From: Candidatus Woesearchaeota archaeon
GTDB lineage: Archaea > Nanobdellota > Nanobdellia > SCGC-AAA011-G17 > UBA489
Assembly: GCA_018658955.1 (NCBI GenBank)
Contig: JABIPM010000032.1
Location: 1 to 31,574, forward strand
DNA: 31,574 nt
Direction: 5' to 3'
Shown piece after piece: positions 14,530-22,036 of this stretch. The position numbers and the translations under genes are program-made. Numbering within the stretch: the stretch's first letter is position 1; each line of letters opens with the position of its first letter. Under the pieces are notes generated by a model. That model saw only the letters and a program-made list of their open reading frames with translations, searched no databases and was not told the DNA's origin.

Positions 14530-15228
14530 ATGGAAATTCAAAAAAATTTAGAGATAATTGATTTATGTTTGAAATATAAAAATACTCTGATAATTGGAGA
14601 TTTGCAATTTGGTTATGAAGAATATTTGAATAAAAAAGGTGTAATGATTCCCCGATTTCAAACTGAAGATGCAATTGAACGAATAAAAAATACTATTTCT
14701 AAATGTAGAGATTTAAAGAGAATTGTATTGAATGGCGATATAAAGCATGAATTCGGCAGAATTTCAAAACAAGAATGGTCTTCAATAACAAGATTGATTG
14801 ATGGGTTGATTAAAGACTATGAAGTTGTGATTGTTAAGGGAAATCATGATGTGATGCTTGAACCAATCATTAGAAATTATGGTGAAAAAATTAGTTTTGT
14901 GGAAAAGTTTGTTTTAGATGATTTATTCATTGTTCATGGAGATAAGATCTTTGAATGCAACGAAAAAACAATTATTATTGGGCATGAACATCCTTCAATT
15001 AGTTTTGTTGAAAAACCTGGAGAAAAATTCAAATGTTTCTTAAAGGGAAAATGGAAAAGAAAAAATCTAATTGTAATACCCTCTTTTAGTTCACTTGCTG
15101 TTGGTTCAGACATTAAACACGGGAAATTCCTTAGCCCATATTTAGAGAAAGGAATAGGTAATTTTGAAGTTTTTATTGTAGAAGATAAGACCTATAATTT
15201 TGGAAAATTTAAGAATTTAGAAATATAA
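14530..15228 (+). CDS. calcineurin-like metallophosphoesterase (COG1407/ICC-like)
   Basis: A 232-aa phosphoesterase with a two-metal site. Motifs in order: IIGDLQFGYEEY (about 21-32; the usual D-x-H has Gln in place of His), LNGDIKHEFGR (about 62), VKGNHDVML (about 98-106), FIVHGDKI (about 131) and IIGHEHPSI (about 147-155). These are the metal-binding motifs of the calcineurin/Mre11-like superfamily. The short length and the DLQ.G...Y start match the archaeal ICC-like group, whose substrate is unsettled (nucleotide or nucleic acid 3'/5' phosphates suggested). It lies 8 bp behind argS and ends in a strong hairpin terminator. Confidence 0.85.
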   Translation: MEIQKNLEIIDLCLKYKNTLIIGDLQFGYEEYLNKKGVMIPRFQTEDAIERIKNTISKCRDLKRIVLNGDIKHEFGRISKQEWSSITRLIDGLIKDYEVVIVKGNHDVMLEPIIRNYGEKISFVEKFVLDDLFIVHGDKIFECNEKTIIIGHEHPSISFVEKPGEKFKCFLKGKWKRKNLIVIPSFSSLAVGSDIKHGKFLSPYLEKGIGNFEVFIVEDKTYNFGKFKNLEI

Positions 15229-15230
15229 AA

Positions 15231-15259
15231 AAGGATATGGGCCGGAGCCCATTTTCCTT
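15231..15259. terminator. hairpin terminator between convergent genes
   Basis: AAGGA-T-ATGGGC (15231-15242), loop CGGA, then GCCCAT-TT-TCCTT (15247-15259). It lies between the phosphoesterase stop (15228) and the stop of the convergent 51-aa gene (15273), so it may serve both. There is no long T run on the plus side. Confidence 0.55.
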
Positions 15260-15272
15260 AAAACTATTAGTT

Positions 15273-15428
15273 TTATTTAGCTACTTTAACTAATCCTACT
15301 AGTAAGACTAGAAAATGCCATACATTTATTCCGAAGAAACCTGGGCCGTAACCTAAATCTCCAGCAACATAAAGTATACCTGCAATTAGAAGTAACCAAT
15401 TACACCATGTTGGACAATTGCATTTCAT
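15273..15428 (-). CDS. small Cys/Trp-motif membrane protein, 51 aa
   Basis: ATG at 15428 opens 51 codons ending TAA at 15273-15275. The protein starts MKCNCPTWCNWLLLIAGILY, so three Cys (C3, C5, C9) and two Trp sit at the membrane edge, followed by one hydrophobic helix, a Gly/Pro-rich turn (GDLGYGPGFFGINVWHF) and a second hydrophobic helix ending LVKVAK. That is two TM helices with a Cys cluster at the N-terminus. Three signs support a real gene: a perfect SD GGAGGTG (15435-15441) 6 nt before the ATG, a TATA box at 15470-15480, and a hairpin terminator after the stop. I do not know the family; the Cys cluster could bind a metal or be lipidated. Confidence 0.75.
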   Translation of the reverse strand: MKCNCPTWCNWLLLIAGILYVAGDLGYGPGFFGINVWHFLVLLVGLVKVAK

Positions 15429-15469
15429 TAAAAACACCTCCATAGTTTTGAAATAAGATACTGTGGATA

Positions 15470-15480
15470 CTTATATTATT
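15470..15480 (-). promoter_or_regulatory. TATA box of the 51-aa gene
   Basis: Minus-strand AATAATATAAG predicts a start near 15449, about 8 nt before the SD, i.e. a short leader with a strong ribosome-binding site. Confidence 0.5.
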
Positions 15481-15551
15481 TTCTATTAAGTCATTTTAAG
15501 AGAAAAACGCTTAAACTATTAAAATTTAGAGGTTATTTATTAAGAAAAAAC

Positions 15552-15560
15552 TTTTATAGA
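15552..15560 (+). promoter_or_regulatory. promoter of the pilin/secretion operon
   Basis: TTTTATAGA is centred 26 bp before the ATG of the first pilin gene at 15582. No SD is present, so the first cistron is probably leaderless while the later ones are coupled. Confidence 0.5.
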
Positions 15561-15581
15561 TTTAATTACAAATTAGAAGAG

Positions 15582-16004
15582 ATGGTGAAAAAAAGAGGAC
15601 AGGCAGGAATAGAATATGTTATCCTAACTGGATTGTTACTTTTTTTTCTAATACCTTTGGTCCACTATTCTACTGTTGAAACTAATAATGCAATAAGAGA
15701 TAGCCAATTAGAGAGTTATGTTAGTAGATTATCTAAGGCCATAGATGCTGTCCATTCAATGGGACCAGATTCCATGGAAATTGTCGTGATTACTGCACCT
15801 AAAGGAATTAAGACTGCGGCACTAGTTAATGATGTTGCATCTGGTGCTAGCGAAATTTTATTACAGATAGAATTTGCAGGAGGAATTTCTGATGTCCATG
15901 CAGGTGTTAAACCTTTAATTTATGGGGCAATTCCTTCTACGTCTGGAACTTACCACCTTAAGGTTAAGAGTTTGAATGAAAGTTCAGTGGAGATATCATG
16001 GTAA
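15582..16004 (+). CDS. prepilin-like protein 1 (class III signal peptide, E+5 present)
   Basis: A 140-aa type IV pilin-like protein. The N-terminus MVKKRGQAGIEYVILTGLLL is a textbook archaeal class III signal peptide: basic leader, Gly at the cut site, Gln at +1, Glu at +5, then a hydrophobic helix of about 20 residues. A PibD/EppA-type prepilin peptidase would cut after G6; none is in this window. The outer domain has about 95 residues without Cys and ends in a small beta-rich segment (GTYHLKVKSLNESSVEISW). First gene of a six-prepilin series. Because it keeps both Q+1 and E+5 and is small, it or the next gene may be the main subunit. Confidence 0.85.
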   Translation: MVKKRGQAGIEYVILTGLLLFFLIPLVHYSTVETNNAIRDSQLESYVSRLSKAIDAVHSMGPDSMEIVVITAPKGIKTAALVNDVASGASEILLQIEFAGGISDVHAGVKPLIYGAIPSTSGTYHLKVKSLNESSVEISW

Positions 16005-16411
16005 TGAGTTTAAGAAAGAAGGGGCAAATAAGTATTGAAATTATGTACTCTGTAGGGGTTTTGTTGTTAATATTTATTATGCTTAGTTCTGTAACTTTTA
16101 CAAAAAAATTAGATGTTGAAAGAACTAGAGAAACCGTACTTAAAAAAAATGATTGCGTTATGATCTCAAATGCATTACAAAGGGTTGCTACATTGGGTGA
16201 AGGATATGAGTCTTGGTTTAAAAGTTATTATGAACTTAATGTTTTGAAGTCTGGATTGATTATTGTAGGAGATACTGGTGATGGCGGACCCACAGAAATA
16301 GAGATTATTTGTTCATTCAATGGTGTGCTTAATCAAGCCTCTTATTCTTTAAGTGGGGGTGAATTTATTATTAGTAATGATGGAGGAGTTTTGAGTATTA
16401 TTGAAATTTAA
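15998..16411 (+). CDS. prepilin-like protein 2 (class III signal peptide, E+5 present)
   Basis: A 137-aa pilin-like protein. MVMSLRKKGQISIEIMYSVG shows the KKG cut site with Gln at +1 and Glu at +5 before the hydrophobic helix (about 17-34). The outer domain contains two Cys (DCVMISN and EIICSF). The ATG at 15998 overlaps the end of the previous gene and has GGAG at 15989-15992; a second in-frame ATG at 16004 would give a TAATG stop-start. Either gives the same mature protein. Probable subunit or minor subunit of the same filament. Confidence 0.83.
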   Translation: MVMSLRKKGQISIEIMYSVGVLLLIFIMLSSVTFTKKLDVERTRETVLKKNDCVMISNALQRVATLGEGYESWFKSYYELNVLKSGLIIVGDTGDGGPTEIEIICSFNGVLNQASYSLSGGEFIISNDGGVLSIIEI

Positions 16412-16415
16412 TAAA

Positions 16416-17102
16416 ATGTTATTTAATAAAAAAGGACAAGGTGGATCGATGGAAGTTTTAATAATCGTTGGACTTGTGCTACTGGTGACTATTCCTCTGA
16501 TTGGGACTATGATGAATAATCTTAATGAACGAATGGGTATAGAAAGTAGAGTGCAAACTGCTGTCGAATTATCTAATGCTTTGTTGACGGTTTCTAATCT
16601 TGGAGTTGGAAATTCTTTACAAATTAGCTCAAGTTATGACTATCAAATAATTGAAAATGAAATATATGTGGAAACTTCAGGTGGACAGGAGATTACTATA
16701 CCCATATTGCCTACTGTAGAAGATGATGATGCTGGAAGAGGGGTTATTCAGATAATTAAAACAAGCGATGGAATTTTTTTCGGAAATGCTCCAGAAATTT
16801 TAGAAATTGAACCTAATCCTGCTAAAATTCCTGTACCCGTAATGCCTAGTGGGGGAACTCCCACAATTGAAAATGAGACTGTTGATTTTGTAGTGCGTGG
16901 AAAATACTTTGATGAGAATACTAAAGTTTATTTAGATTTTGCAGAAATTACAACTCTTTTTGTTAGTGAAGAAGAACTAACATTTACTGGAGAGTTTAGT
17001 TCATTTGGAGAACATACTGTTCAAGCAAAAACATCTATTGAAAGTATAGAATTAGAATCGGGAGTAAAAATAGTATCTGTAGAATACTTTACCATAATTT
17101 AA
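16416..17102 (+). CDS. prepilin-like protein 3 with a C-terminal TIG/IPT-like domain
   Basis: A 228-aa protein. I chose ATG at 16416, giving MLFNKKGQGGSMEVLIIVGL; a TTG at 16401 would only lengthen the leader. The KKG|Q cut site is present but the acid residue is at +6. After the helix comes a domain ending near VQIIKTSDGIFFG, then a Pro-rich hinge (NPAKIPVPVMPSGGTP) and a final segment of about 85 residues, starting near DFVVRGKYFDENTKVYLDFA, that resembles an IPT/TIG immunoglobulin-like fold. Such a modular pilin is a likely minor or adhesive subunit. Starts 4 nt after the previous stop. Confidence 0.8.
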   Translation: MLFNKKGQGGSMEVLIIVGLVLLVTIPLIGTMMNNLNERMGIESRVQTAVELSNALLTVSNLGVGNSLQISSSYDYQIIENEIYVETSGGQEITIPILPTVEDDDAGRGVIQIIKTSDGIFFGNAPEILEIEPNPAKIPVPVMPSGGTPTIENETVDFVVRGKYFDENTKVYLDFAEITTLFVSEEELTFTGEFSSFGEHTVQAKTSIESIELESGVKIVSVEYFTII

Positions 17103-17103
17103 A

Positions 17104-17631
17104 ATGTATAAAAGAAAGAAAGGACAAGCAGCAATAACGGATTTATTTGTTGCAATTGGAATATTTATTGTATTGATTACAATTACTTCTGTTCTTTGGA
17201 ATCTTTACCATATCAGATTAATTAATAGAATGGACCATGATGACATCGTAGTTAAAACTTTTCAAGTTTCAGATTTATTGTTAAAAACTAGTGGAAGTCC
17301 AGACAATTGGGACTATCTTGTTTTAGAAGATGACGCTACCTCTGCTGATATTGAATTTATAGGAATAATTGATGAAGAGTACAAAATTCCTTATGATAAA
17401 ATTAATGCCCTCAGGGAGTTAGGAGAGGATGAAATAAAGGAAGTGTTCCATGCTGGACAATATAGGTTTGGATTAAGAATTAAGGATGCAGAGAGTGTTA
17501 TTGTTTTTTCAGTTGGAAAAATGAGTGGCGGGGGAAAGTTCTCAGTTAACCTTGCAAGAGACATAATGTATGAGCTTACTCCTGGCGCAGCTTATGAGTA
17601 TGGAACTGTAGAGGTGTTACTTAGTCAATGA
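17104..17631 (+). CDS. prepilin-like protein 4
   Basis: A 175-aa protein. The N-terminus MYKRKKGQAAITDLFVAIGI has the KKG|Q cut site; the acid residue is Asp at +6. The helix continues through IVLITITSVLWNLY. The rest is acidic with no Cys. Only 1 bp separates it from the previous stop. By position and the degenerate +5/+6 residue I take it as a minor pilin. No specific function can be named. Confidence 0.78.
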   Translation: MYKRKKGQAAITDLFVAIGIFIVLITITSVLWNLYHIRLINRMDHDDIVVKTFQVSDLLLKTSGSPDNWDYLVLEDDATSADIEFIGIIDEEYKIPYDKINALRELGEDEIKEVFHAGQYRFGLRIKDAESVIVFSVGKMSGGGKFSVNLARDIMYELTPGAAYEYGTVEVLLSQ

Positions 17632-18404
17632 TTCTTTCTCCAATAAAAAGAAAGAAAGGAATAATCTTTGCATTAGATGGAGCTATTGCCGCAACAATTA
17701 TTTTGATTATGTTAGTAAATACTACCTATTATTTTACTAGTACTTCTAGAGAATCTCTTTCACAGACACAAGTAATCAAAAGAGGGTACGATGTGATTTC
17801 TATGTTTGATGAAAGTGGTCAATTGGATGATGCTTTGAGAAATGAAAAATTTGCTGATTTGAATGTTTATGATTTCTTACCCTCAGGATATAATATGAGT
17901 ATAGATTTTCATGATGGTTTAAGAACTGATTGTACTTCTTCCTGTTCATTGAGCAGTGGAAGAATTAAAACGCCACTAAATACACTTTCCCTAACTAGGG
18001 GAGGAAATTTGCACGTTCAAGTTAATGCTAAAATAACAAATGCCCCTTCAGGAATTCCTGCCTTGGGAATTGGGCTGAACACGGTACAGTATGCTATGAC
18101 TTCTATTTGCGCTTCTAAAGGTATTAACGATATGGACTGCACTTATACTACCACTGGTCCAGTTCCATTTCCGACTGGAATAACTAACCTTAATGTTGTT
18201 TCTGACGGAAGTAATAATTTTGAGGTTCATTGGTTGAAAGTTTTAGACGACCCATCATATACTTTTTCTACAAGAACTGAAGCGGAAATTCCAGATGATC
18301 AATTTATTGGGTCAGGAGAAAGATGGTATGCAGGTTTTGATGATGATACTAGAGAGTATTTTGAAGGAATGCATAAGGTGAGGTTTAGAATATGGCTTCA
18401 ATGA
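17628..18404 (+). CDS. prepilin-like protein 5, Cys-containing
   Basis: A 258-aa protein overlapping the previous gene by 4 nt (ATGA). KRKKGIIFALDGAIAATIIL has the KKG site but Ile at +1 in place of Gln, and Asp at +6. The hydrophobic helix is about 14-32. The outer part has two Cys pairs, RTDCTSSCSLS and SICASKGINDMDC, so two disulfides are likely, and ends in aromatic/acidic beta-rich sequence. A pseudopilin-like role, such as a tip or adhesin-type minor pilin, is inferred from its place and size. Confidence 0.75.
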   Translation: MILSPIKRKKGIIFALDGAIAATIILIMLVNTTYYFTSTSRESLSQTQVIKRGYDVISMFDESGQLDDALRNEKFADLNVYDFLPSGYNMSIDFHDGLRTDCTSSCSLSSGRIKTPLNTLSLTRGGNLHVQVNAKITNAPSGIPALGIGLNTVQYAMTSICASKGINDMDCTYTTTGPVPFPTGITNLNVVSDGSNNFEVHWLKVLDDPSYTFSTRTEAEIPDDQFIGSGERWYAGFDDDTREYFEGMHKVRFRIWLQ

Positions 18405-19474
18405 AATCCAAAAAAGGAATTTTATTGACTTTGGGATTGGTGTTTGTTAGTTTGACTGTACTTTCTTTTGCAGGTGTTATTTTGAATAACTCTGAAACTT
18501 CTGAAAATAGAATTAAGGAATTTATTGAAACTGAAAGAATGTATAACTTAGACAAATCTATTTCTAAAAGCATTAGTAGACTGAATGATGCATTGGGCAG
18601 AGATGTATTTAATGCTTCATGGAAAAACAATACAATAAGTATTGATGCATTATTTTCTAATGAGAGTTTGAAGGAACAAAATGAAATAAGAAGGCAGTTG
18701 AATATTTTTAATAGTCGATTAAAAGAAAGTGGAGGGTATATTAATTTTACAAATTTTCCAATTTTTGGTGAAAGTGATGTAATTTCAGGAGGAAATAGTA
18801 ATCCGGTAACCTCTTCAAGATTTTATTTGAAAAATTCTCCAAATATGTATATTGAGTATGTTGCCCACCCATATAATATGATTTACTTAAATGGATTTAA
18901 CAATACAAATACTGAAAGAATAAATTTTACTTATGTTTATGGAAACCATATGTTTCCATTTGCTGTTGAAGAATTGAGTGGAGGAATTCCTACTGCGAAT
19001 TGTGTAACCTCTGGAGAATGTGTAGAAATCTATTTTGAAACTAGAGGGAATGCTCAATCAATTAGTAGTTTGTTTGAGTTTGATAATATGGGTAGTTATA
19101 CTGCCTCCAATACTAAGATGTATCGTCAGCATGTTAGTGATAGTAGTTGGGGAACTTATGGTGTTGATAATAGAACAATTGCGTTTAATTGGTTAGTTCT
19201 TGCAGCCAGTCCAACAAATGAAAAAACAACAAAAGGATTAGCAATCGTGCTTCCAGAAAATGATCAGACTGTAACTTTTTTTGGAAGCGCATATTATGGA
19301 TACGCTGAAGGAACAAATAGCCTTTTGGCAGAAACTAGAATTGAATTAGAAATCACGCTTAGAGGAGATGTACTGAAACATAGAGAAGGATTCATGAGTC
19401 CTCCAGTTTATGACATAGTATTTCCTCATCTAGAGACTAGTGCTAATGATCTAAAAGTTTACTTTGAACAGTAA
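18401..19474 (+). CDS. prepilin-like protein 6, no acidic residue after the cut site
   Basis: Largest of the six (357 aa from ATG 18401; 360 from the upstream in-frame ATG at 18392). 18401 forms an ATGA overlap with the previous stop, the same coupling seen elsewhere in this locus. MKSKKGILLTLGLVFVSLTV has KKG but neither Q+1 nor E+5, and no acid within the first ten residues of the mature helix. In type II secretion and type IV pili the initiator pseudopilin (GspK/PilX class) is also the large one lacking E5. The outer domain has one Cys pair (NCVTSGEC). A tip-initiator role is inference by analogy. Confidence 0.75.
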   Translation: MKSKKGILLTLGLVFVSLTVLSFAGVILNNSETSENRIKEFIETERMYNLDKSISKSISRLNDALGRDVFNASWKNNTISIDALFSNESLKEQNEIRRQLNIFNSRLKESGGYINFTNFPIFGESDVISGGNSNPVTSSRFYLKNSPNMYIEYVAHPYNMIYLNGFNNTNTERINFTYVYGNHMFPFAVEELSGGIPTANCVTSGECVEIYFETRGNAQSISSLFEFDNMGSYTASNTKMYRQHVSDSSWGTYGVDNRTIAFNWLVLAASPTNEKTTKGLAIVLPENDQTVTFFGSAYYGYAEGTNSLLAETRIELEITLRGDVLKHREGFMSPPVYDIVFPHLETSANDLKVYFEQ

Positions 19475-19501
19475 GAGGAGTATTTTATGACTAACAAACA
19501 G

Positions 19502-19510
19502 TTTATAAAT
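19502..19510 (+). promoter_or_regulatory. internal promoter before the 340-aa membrane protein
   Basis: TTTATAAAT is centred about 28 bp before the ATG at 19534, allowing the export machinery to be transcribed separately from the pilins. Confidence 0.45.
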
Positions 19511-19533
19511 AATTTTAAGAGTGTAATATTAGG

Positions 19534-20556
19534 ATGAAGGGGTTATTTTACGTTCTATTGATGCTAGGAATCATATCAACTATTTCTTCAGTCTATTTTC
19601 TAAATACCAATAGTGTTTATGCAATTTTTACTGCAACTATTGGAGTTATGTTGGTAGGATTCTCTGTTTTTGAAATTTCTAGCATAAAGAAAGGAGAAAA
19701 GAAAGAAAAGAAAGCTAAGGGTGAAGACTTAGAATGGACCTATTATGATAAAAAAAAGAAAATATCTGCTGAAGTTGAGAAGGAATTAAAGTTTACGCCA
19801 GTTAGTAGATTATTTTCTTTTATGAAATTAAAGAAGAAACCAACTATTTCTGGAAAAGAAGTTGAAAAGGAATTGAAAAAAGAAGTTGAAAAAATAGAAA
19901 AAAGTGTAGACAAATTTACAAAAGTTAGAGCATATATCAAAGAATCATTAGATAAAAATATTCCAAAAGCAAAAATAATTGAAGCTTGCATTGCTGCAGA
20001 TTGGCCAAGAGAGGAGATAGATAAAGCGTTTGAAGAATTTGGCGGAAAAAGGTTTGATATGCTTTATGTTTTGTTTGGAGGAATATTTGTTATGTTGTTC
20101 GGATTAATTTTAAGTGGAAACTTCTTAATCGGATATTGGTTAGAAACTTTAAAGATGAGTTTCTCATGGATATATTATATCTTGATTTTAGGAATGTTTG
20201 GAGGAATTGGAATTATTGGAATTGCACTTAATGAAAATGTAGCAAAGAAAAAGAGAGTGCAGCATGTAATAAGGGATAAGAAAGTTACTGAAATTAAAAC
20301 TAAACTTGCAACAACTAAAACTGTAGATGTAGGTGCGGAAGATTATGCAACAGACATTGATAGATTGCTTGCAATTGTGAATGAGAAAGAAAAACTAACA
20401 GTTGAATCTGTTGGAGAAATATTTGGAATTACGAAAGCAGAAGCGGAGCAGTGGGGAAAGATATTAAAAGACCAAGACCTAATATTGCTTTATTATCCTA
20501 CTGTAGGTGAAGTAGAATTACGGAAGAAAAAGAATCAACAACAAAAAGAGGAATAA
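19534..20556 (+). CDS. multi-pass membrane protein of the pilus locus with a winged-helix-like tail, 340 aa
   Basis: No family recognised. Layout: two TM helices at the N-terminus (about 3-22 and 29-48), a long charged cytoplasmic helical stretch (55-140, EKELKKEVEKIEKSVDKFTK), a small helical unit at about 140-172 (YIKESLDKNIPKAKIIEACI, then WPREEIDKAFEEF) resembling a UBA-like three-helix repeat, two more TM helices (about 177-195 and 208-228), and a C-terminal cytoplasmic unit (about 268-330, LLAIVNEKEKLTVESVGEIF, then KILKDQDLILLYYPTVGEV) with the spacing of a winged helix. Its place between the pilins and the ATPase, in the same transcriptional direction, suggests a platform or assembly partner, perhaps contacting the ATPase. 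Confidence 0.75.
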   Translation: MKGLFYVLLMLGIISTISSVYFLNTNSVYAIFTATIGVMLVGFSVFEISSIKKGEKKEKKAKGEDLEWTYYDKKKKISAEVEKELKFTPVSRLFSFMKLKKKPTISGKEVEKELKKEVEKIEKSVDKFTKVRAYIKESLDKNIPKAKIIEACIAADWPREEIDKAFEEFGGKRFDMLYVLFGGIFVMLFGLILSGNFLIGYWLETLKMSFSWIYYILILGMFGGIGIIGIALNENVAKKKRVQHVIRDKKVTEIKTKLATTKTVDVGAEDYATDIDRLLAIVNEKEKLTVESVGEIFGITKAEAEQWGKILKDQDLILLYYPTVGEVELRKKKNQQQKEE

Positions 20557-20588
20557 TTGAAGAGTATAAGGTAAAAACTGATGACCTT

Positions 20589-22034
20589 GTGCTTAATGTT
20601 TCAATTCTAGGTAGTCCTGGCCACAGCAAAAGCTATTTTCTTTCTGTTCCAAAAATAAGTGCTGCTACACGTGCTTTGATGGATAATATTAAGCAAGGGC
20701 TTATTTCTGAAGTTACTGTAAGCACAAAAGAGATACTTGATCCTGAATCTATTGCTGTATTGAAAAAAAGATTTACTACAAAAGCAAAAAATCTTTTGAA
20801 ATCAAGAGTTTCTTCAATTTCAGATGAAACTATTTCATTTTTAGTTAATGTGCTTATGCAAGAAATGCTTGGACTTGCAGAGATTGAATATCTTTTGAAC
20901 GATGTTAATTTAGAAGAAATTGTTATTACTTCATCTAATGAACCAGTGAGAGTGTACCATAAAACACATGGATGGTTAGAAACAAATATAGTTCCAAAAA
21001 ACGAAGAACAAATTTTAAACTATTCAAATATTATTGGAAGAAGGGTTGGAAGACAAATCAGTGCACTTACACCATTACTTGATGCACATTTAATTACTGG
21101 AGACAGAGCAAATGCCGTTCTTTTTCCTGTATCTACAAAAGGACACACAATTACAATCCGTAAGTTCGCAAGAGATCCTTGGACAATGGTCGATTTTGTA
21201 AAAAATAAAACCGTTACTTCTGAGATACTTTCACTTATCTGGTTGTGTGTACAATATGAAATGAATGTACTTATTAGTGGAGGAACTGCTTCAGGTAAAA
21301 CATCATTTCTAAATGTGATCATGCCATTTATTCCTCCTAATCAGAGAATTGTTAGTATTGAGGATACAAGAGAACTTCAATTACCTAAATTTTTGTATTG
21401 GTGCCCACTTACTGTAAGACAACCTAATCCGGAAGGAAAAGGAGAAGTTTCTATGCTTGACTTGTTAATAAACTCCTTACGTATGAGGCCAGATAGAATT
21501 ATTCTTGGAGAGATGAGAAAGAAAGACCAAGCAGAAGTACTATTCGAAGCAATGCATACTGGACACTCAGTTTATGCTACTGTGCATGCAGATAGTGTTG
21601 GAGAAACTATCCAGCGTTTAATTAATCCTCCAATCGAAGTTCCGCGAAATTTATTGTCTGCAGTTAACTTGAATGTTGTAATGTTTAGAGATAGAAGAAA
21701 GGGATTTAGAAGAACCTTACAAGTCGGTGAATTTATTCCCACTATGGATGCTACTGGATCAACAGTTAAACCAAATATTATTTACAGATGGAGAGCATCT
21801 ACAGATGATATTGTTGAACATTCCTCGCCAATTAGACTTTACGCCGAATTAAGCAGGACTACTGGAATGTCTATGGACGAGATTAATAGAGATTTATTAC
21901 AGAAAAAGAAAATAATTGACTGGATGGTTGAAAAAAATATTAGAGATGTTACTGAAGTTGGAGCTATCCTTAGAGAATATTATGTTAATCCTGAAATTGT
22001 TTTAGAAAAGGCAAATGCAAAAGAGAGTGATTGA
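20589..22034 (+). CDS. type II/IV secretion ATPase (VirB11/TadA/PilB-like)
   Basis: A hexameric ATPase that powers pilin assembly. From GTG 20589: Walker A GGTASGKTS at 231-239, Asp box EDTREL (259-264), Walker B IILGEMR (304-310), His box TGHSVYATVHADS (324-336); no C-terminal zinc tetracysteine. The N-terminal region (LISEVTVSTKEIL, LAEIEYLLNDVNLEEIVI) is typical of archaeal TadA-like ATPases. The start is uncertain. The frame stays open back to 20511 and reads IIEEYKVKTDDLVLNV just upstream, which looks like genuine N-terminal family sequence, yet no ATG, GTG or TTG exists there; candidates are ATA 20553 or ATT 20556, overlapping the previous stop. The next gene overlaps its stop region. 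Confidence 0.92.
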   Translation: MLNVSILGSPGHSKSYFLSVPKISAATRALMDNIKQGLISEVTVSTKEILDPESIAVLKKRFTTKAKNLLKSRVSSISDETISFLVNVLMQEMLGLAEIEYLLNDVNLEEIVITSSNEPVRVYHKTHGWLETNIVPKNEEQILNYSNIIGRRVGRQISALTPLLDAHLITGDRANAVLFPVSTKGHTITIRKFARDPWTMVDFVKNKTVTSEILSLIWLCVQYEMNVLISGGTASGKTSFLNVIMPFIPPNQRIVSIEDTRELQLPKFLYWCPLTVRQPNPEGKGEVSMLDLLINSLRMRPDRIILGEMRKKDQAEVLFEAMHTGHSVYATVHADSVGETIQRLINPPIEVPRNLLSAVNLNVVMFRDRRKGFRRTLQVGEFIPTMDATGSTVKPNIIYRWRASTDDIVEHSSPIRLYAELSRTTGMSMDEINRDLLQKKKIIDWMVEKNIRDVTEVGAILREYYVNPEIVLEKANAKESD

Positions 22035-22036
22035 GA

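Noticed and set aside
19487..19537. 16-residue frame with an SD-like GAGGAG that overlaps the 340-aa gene start by ATGA
   Set aside because: A TATA box lies inside it and predicts a leaderless start at 19534, so a coding role is doubtful; kept as a possible coupling relic only.
20524..20550. Programmed -1 frameshift between the 340-aa protein and the ATPase
   Set aside because: The frames differ by -1 and A-rich runs exist, but no proper X-XXY-YYZ slippery heptamer is in phase (G precedes AAAAAG) and no downstream structure is evident.
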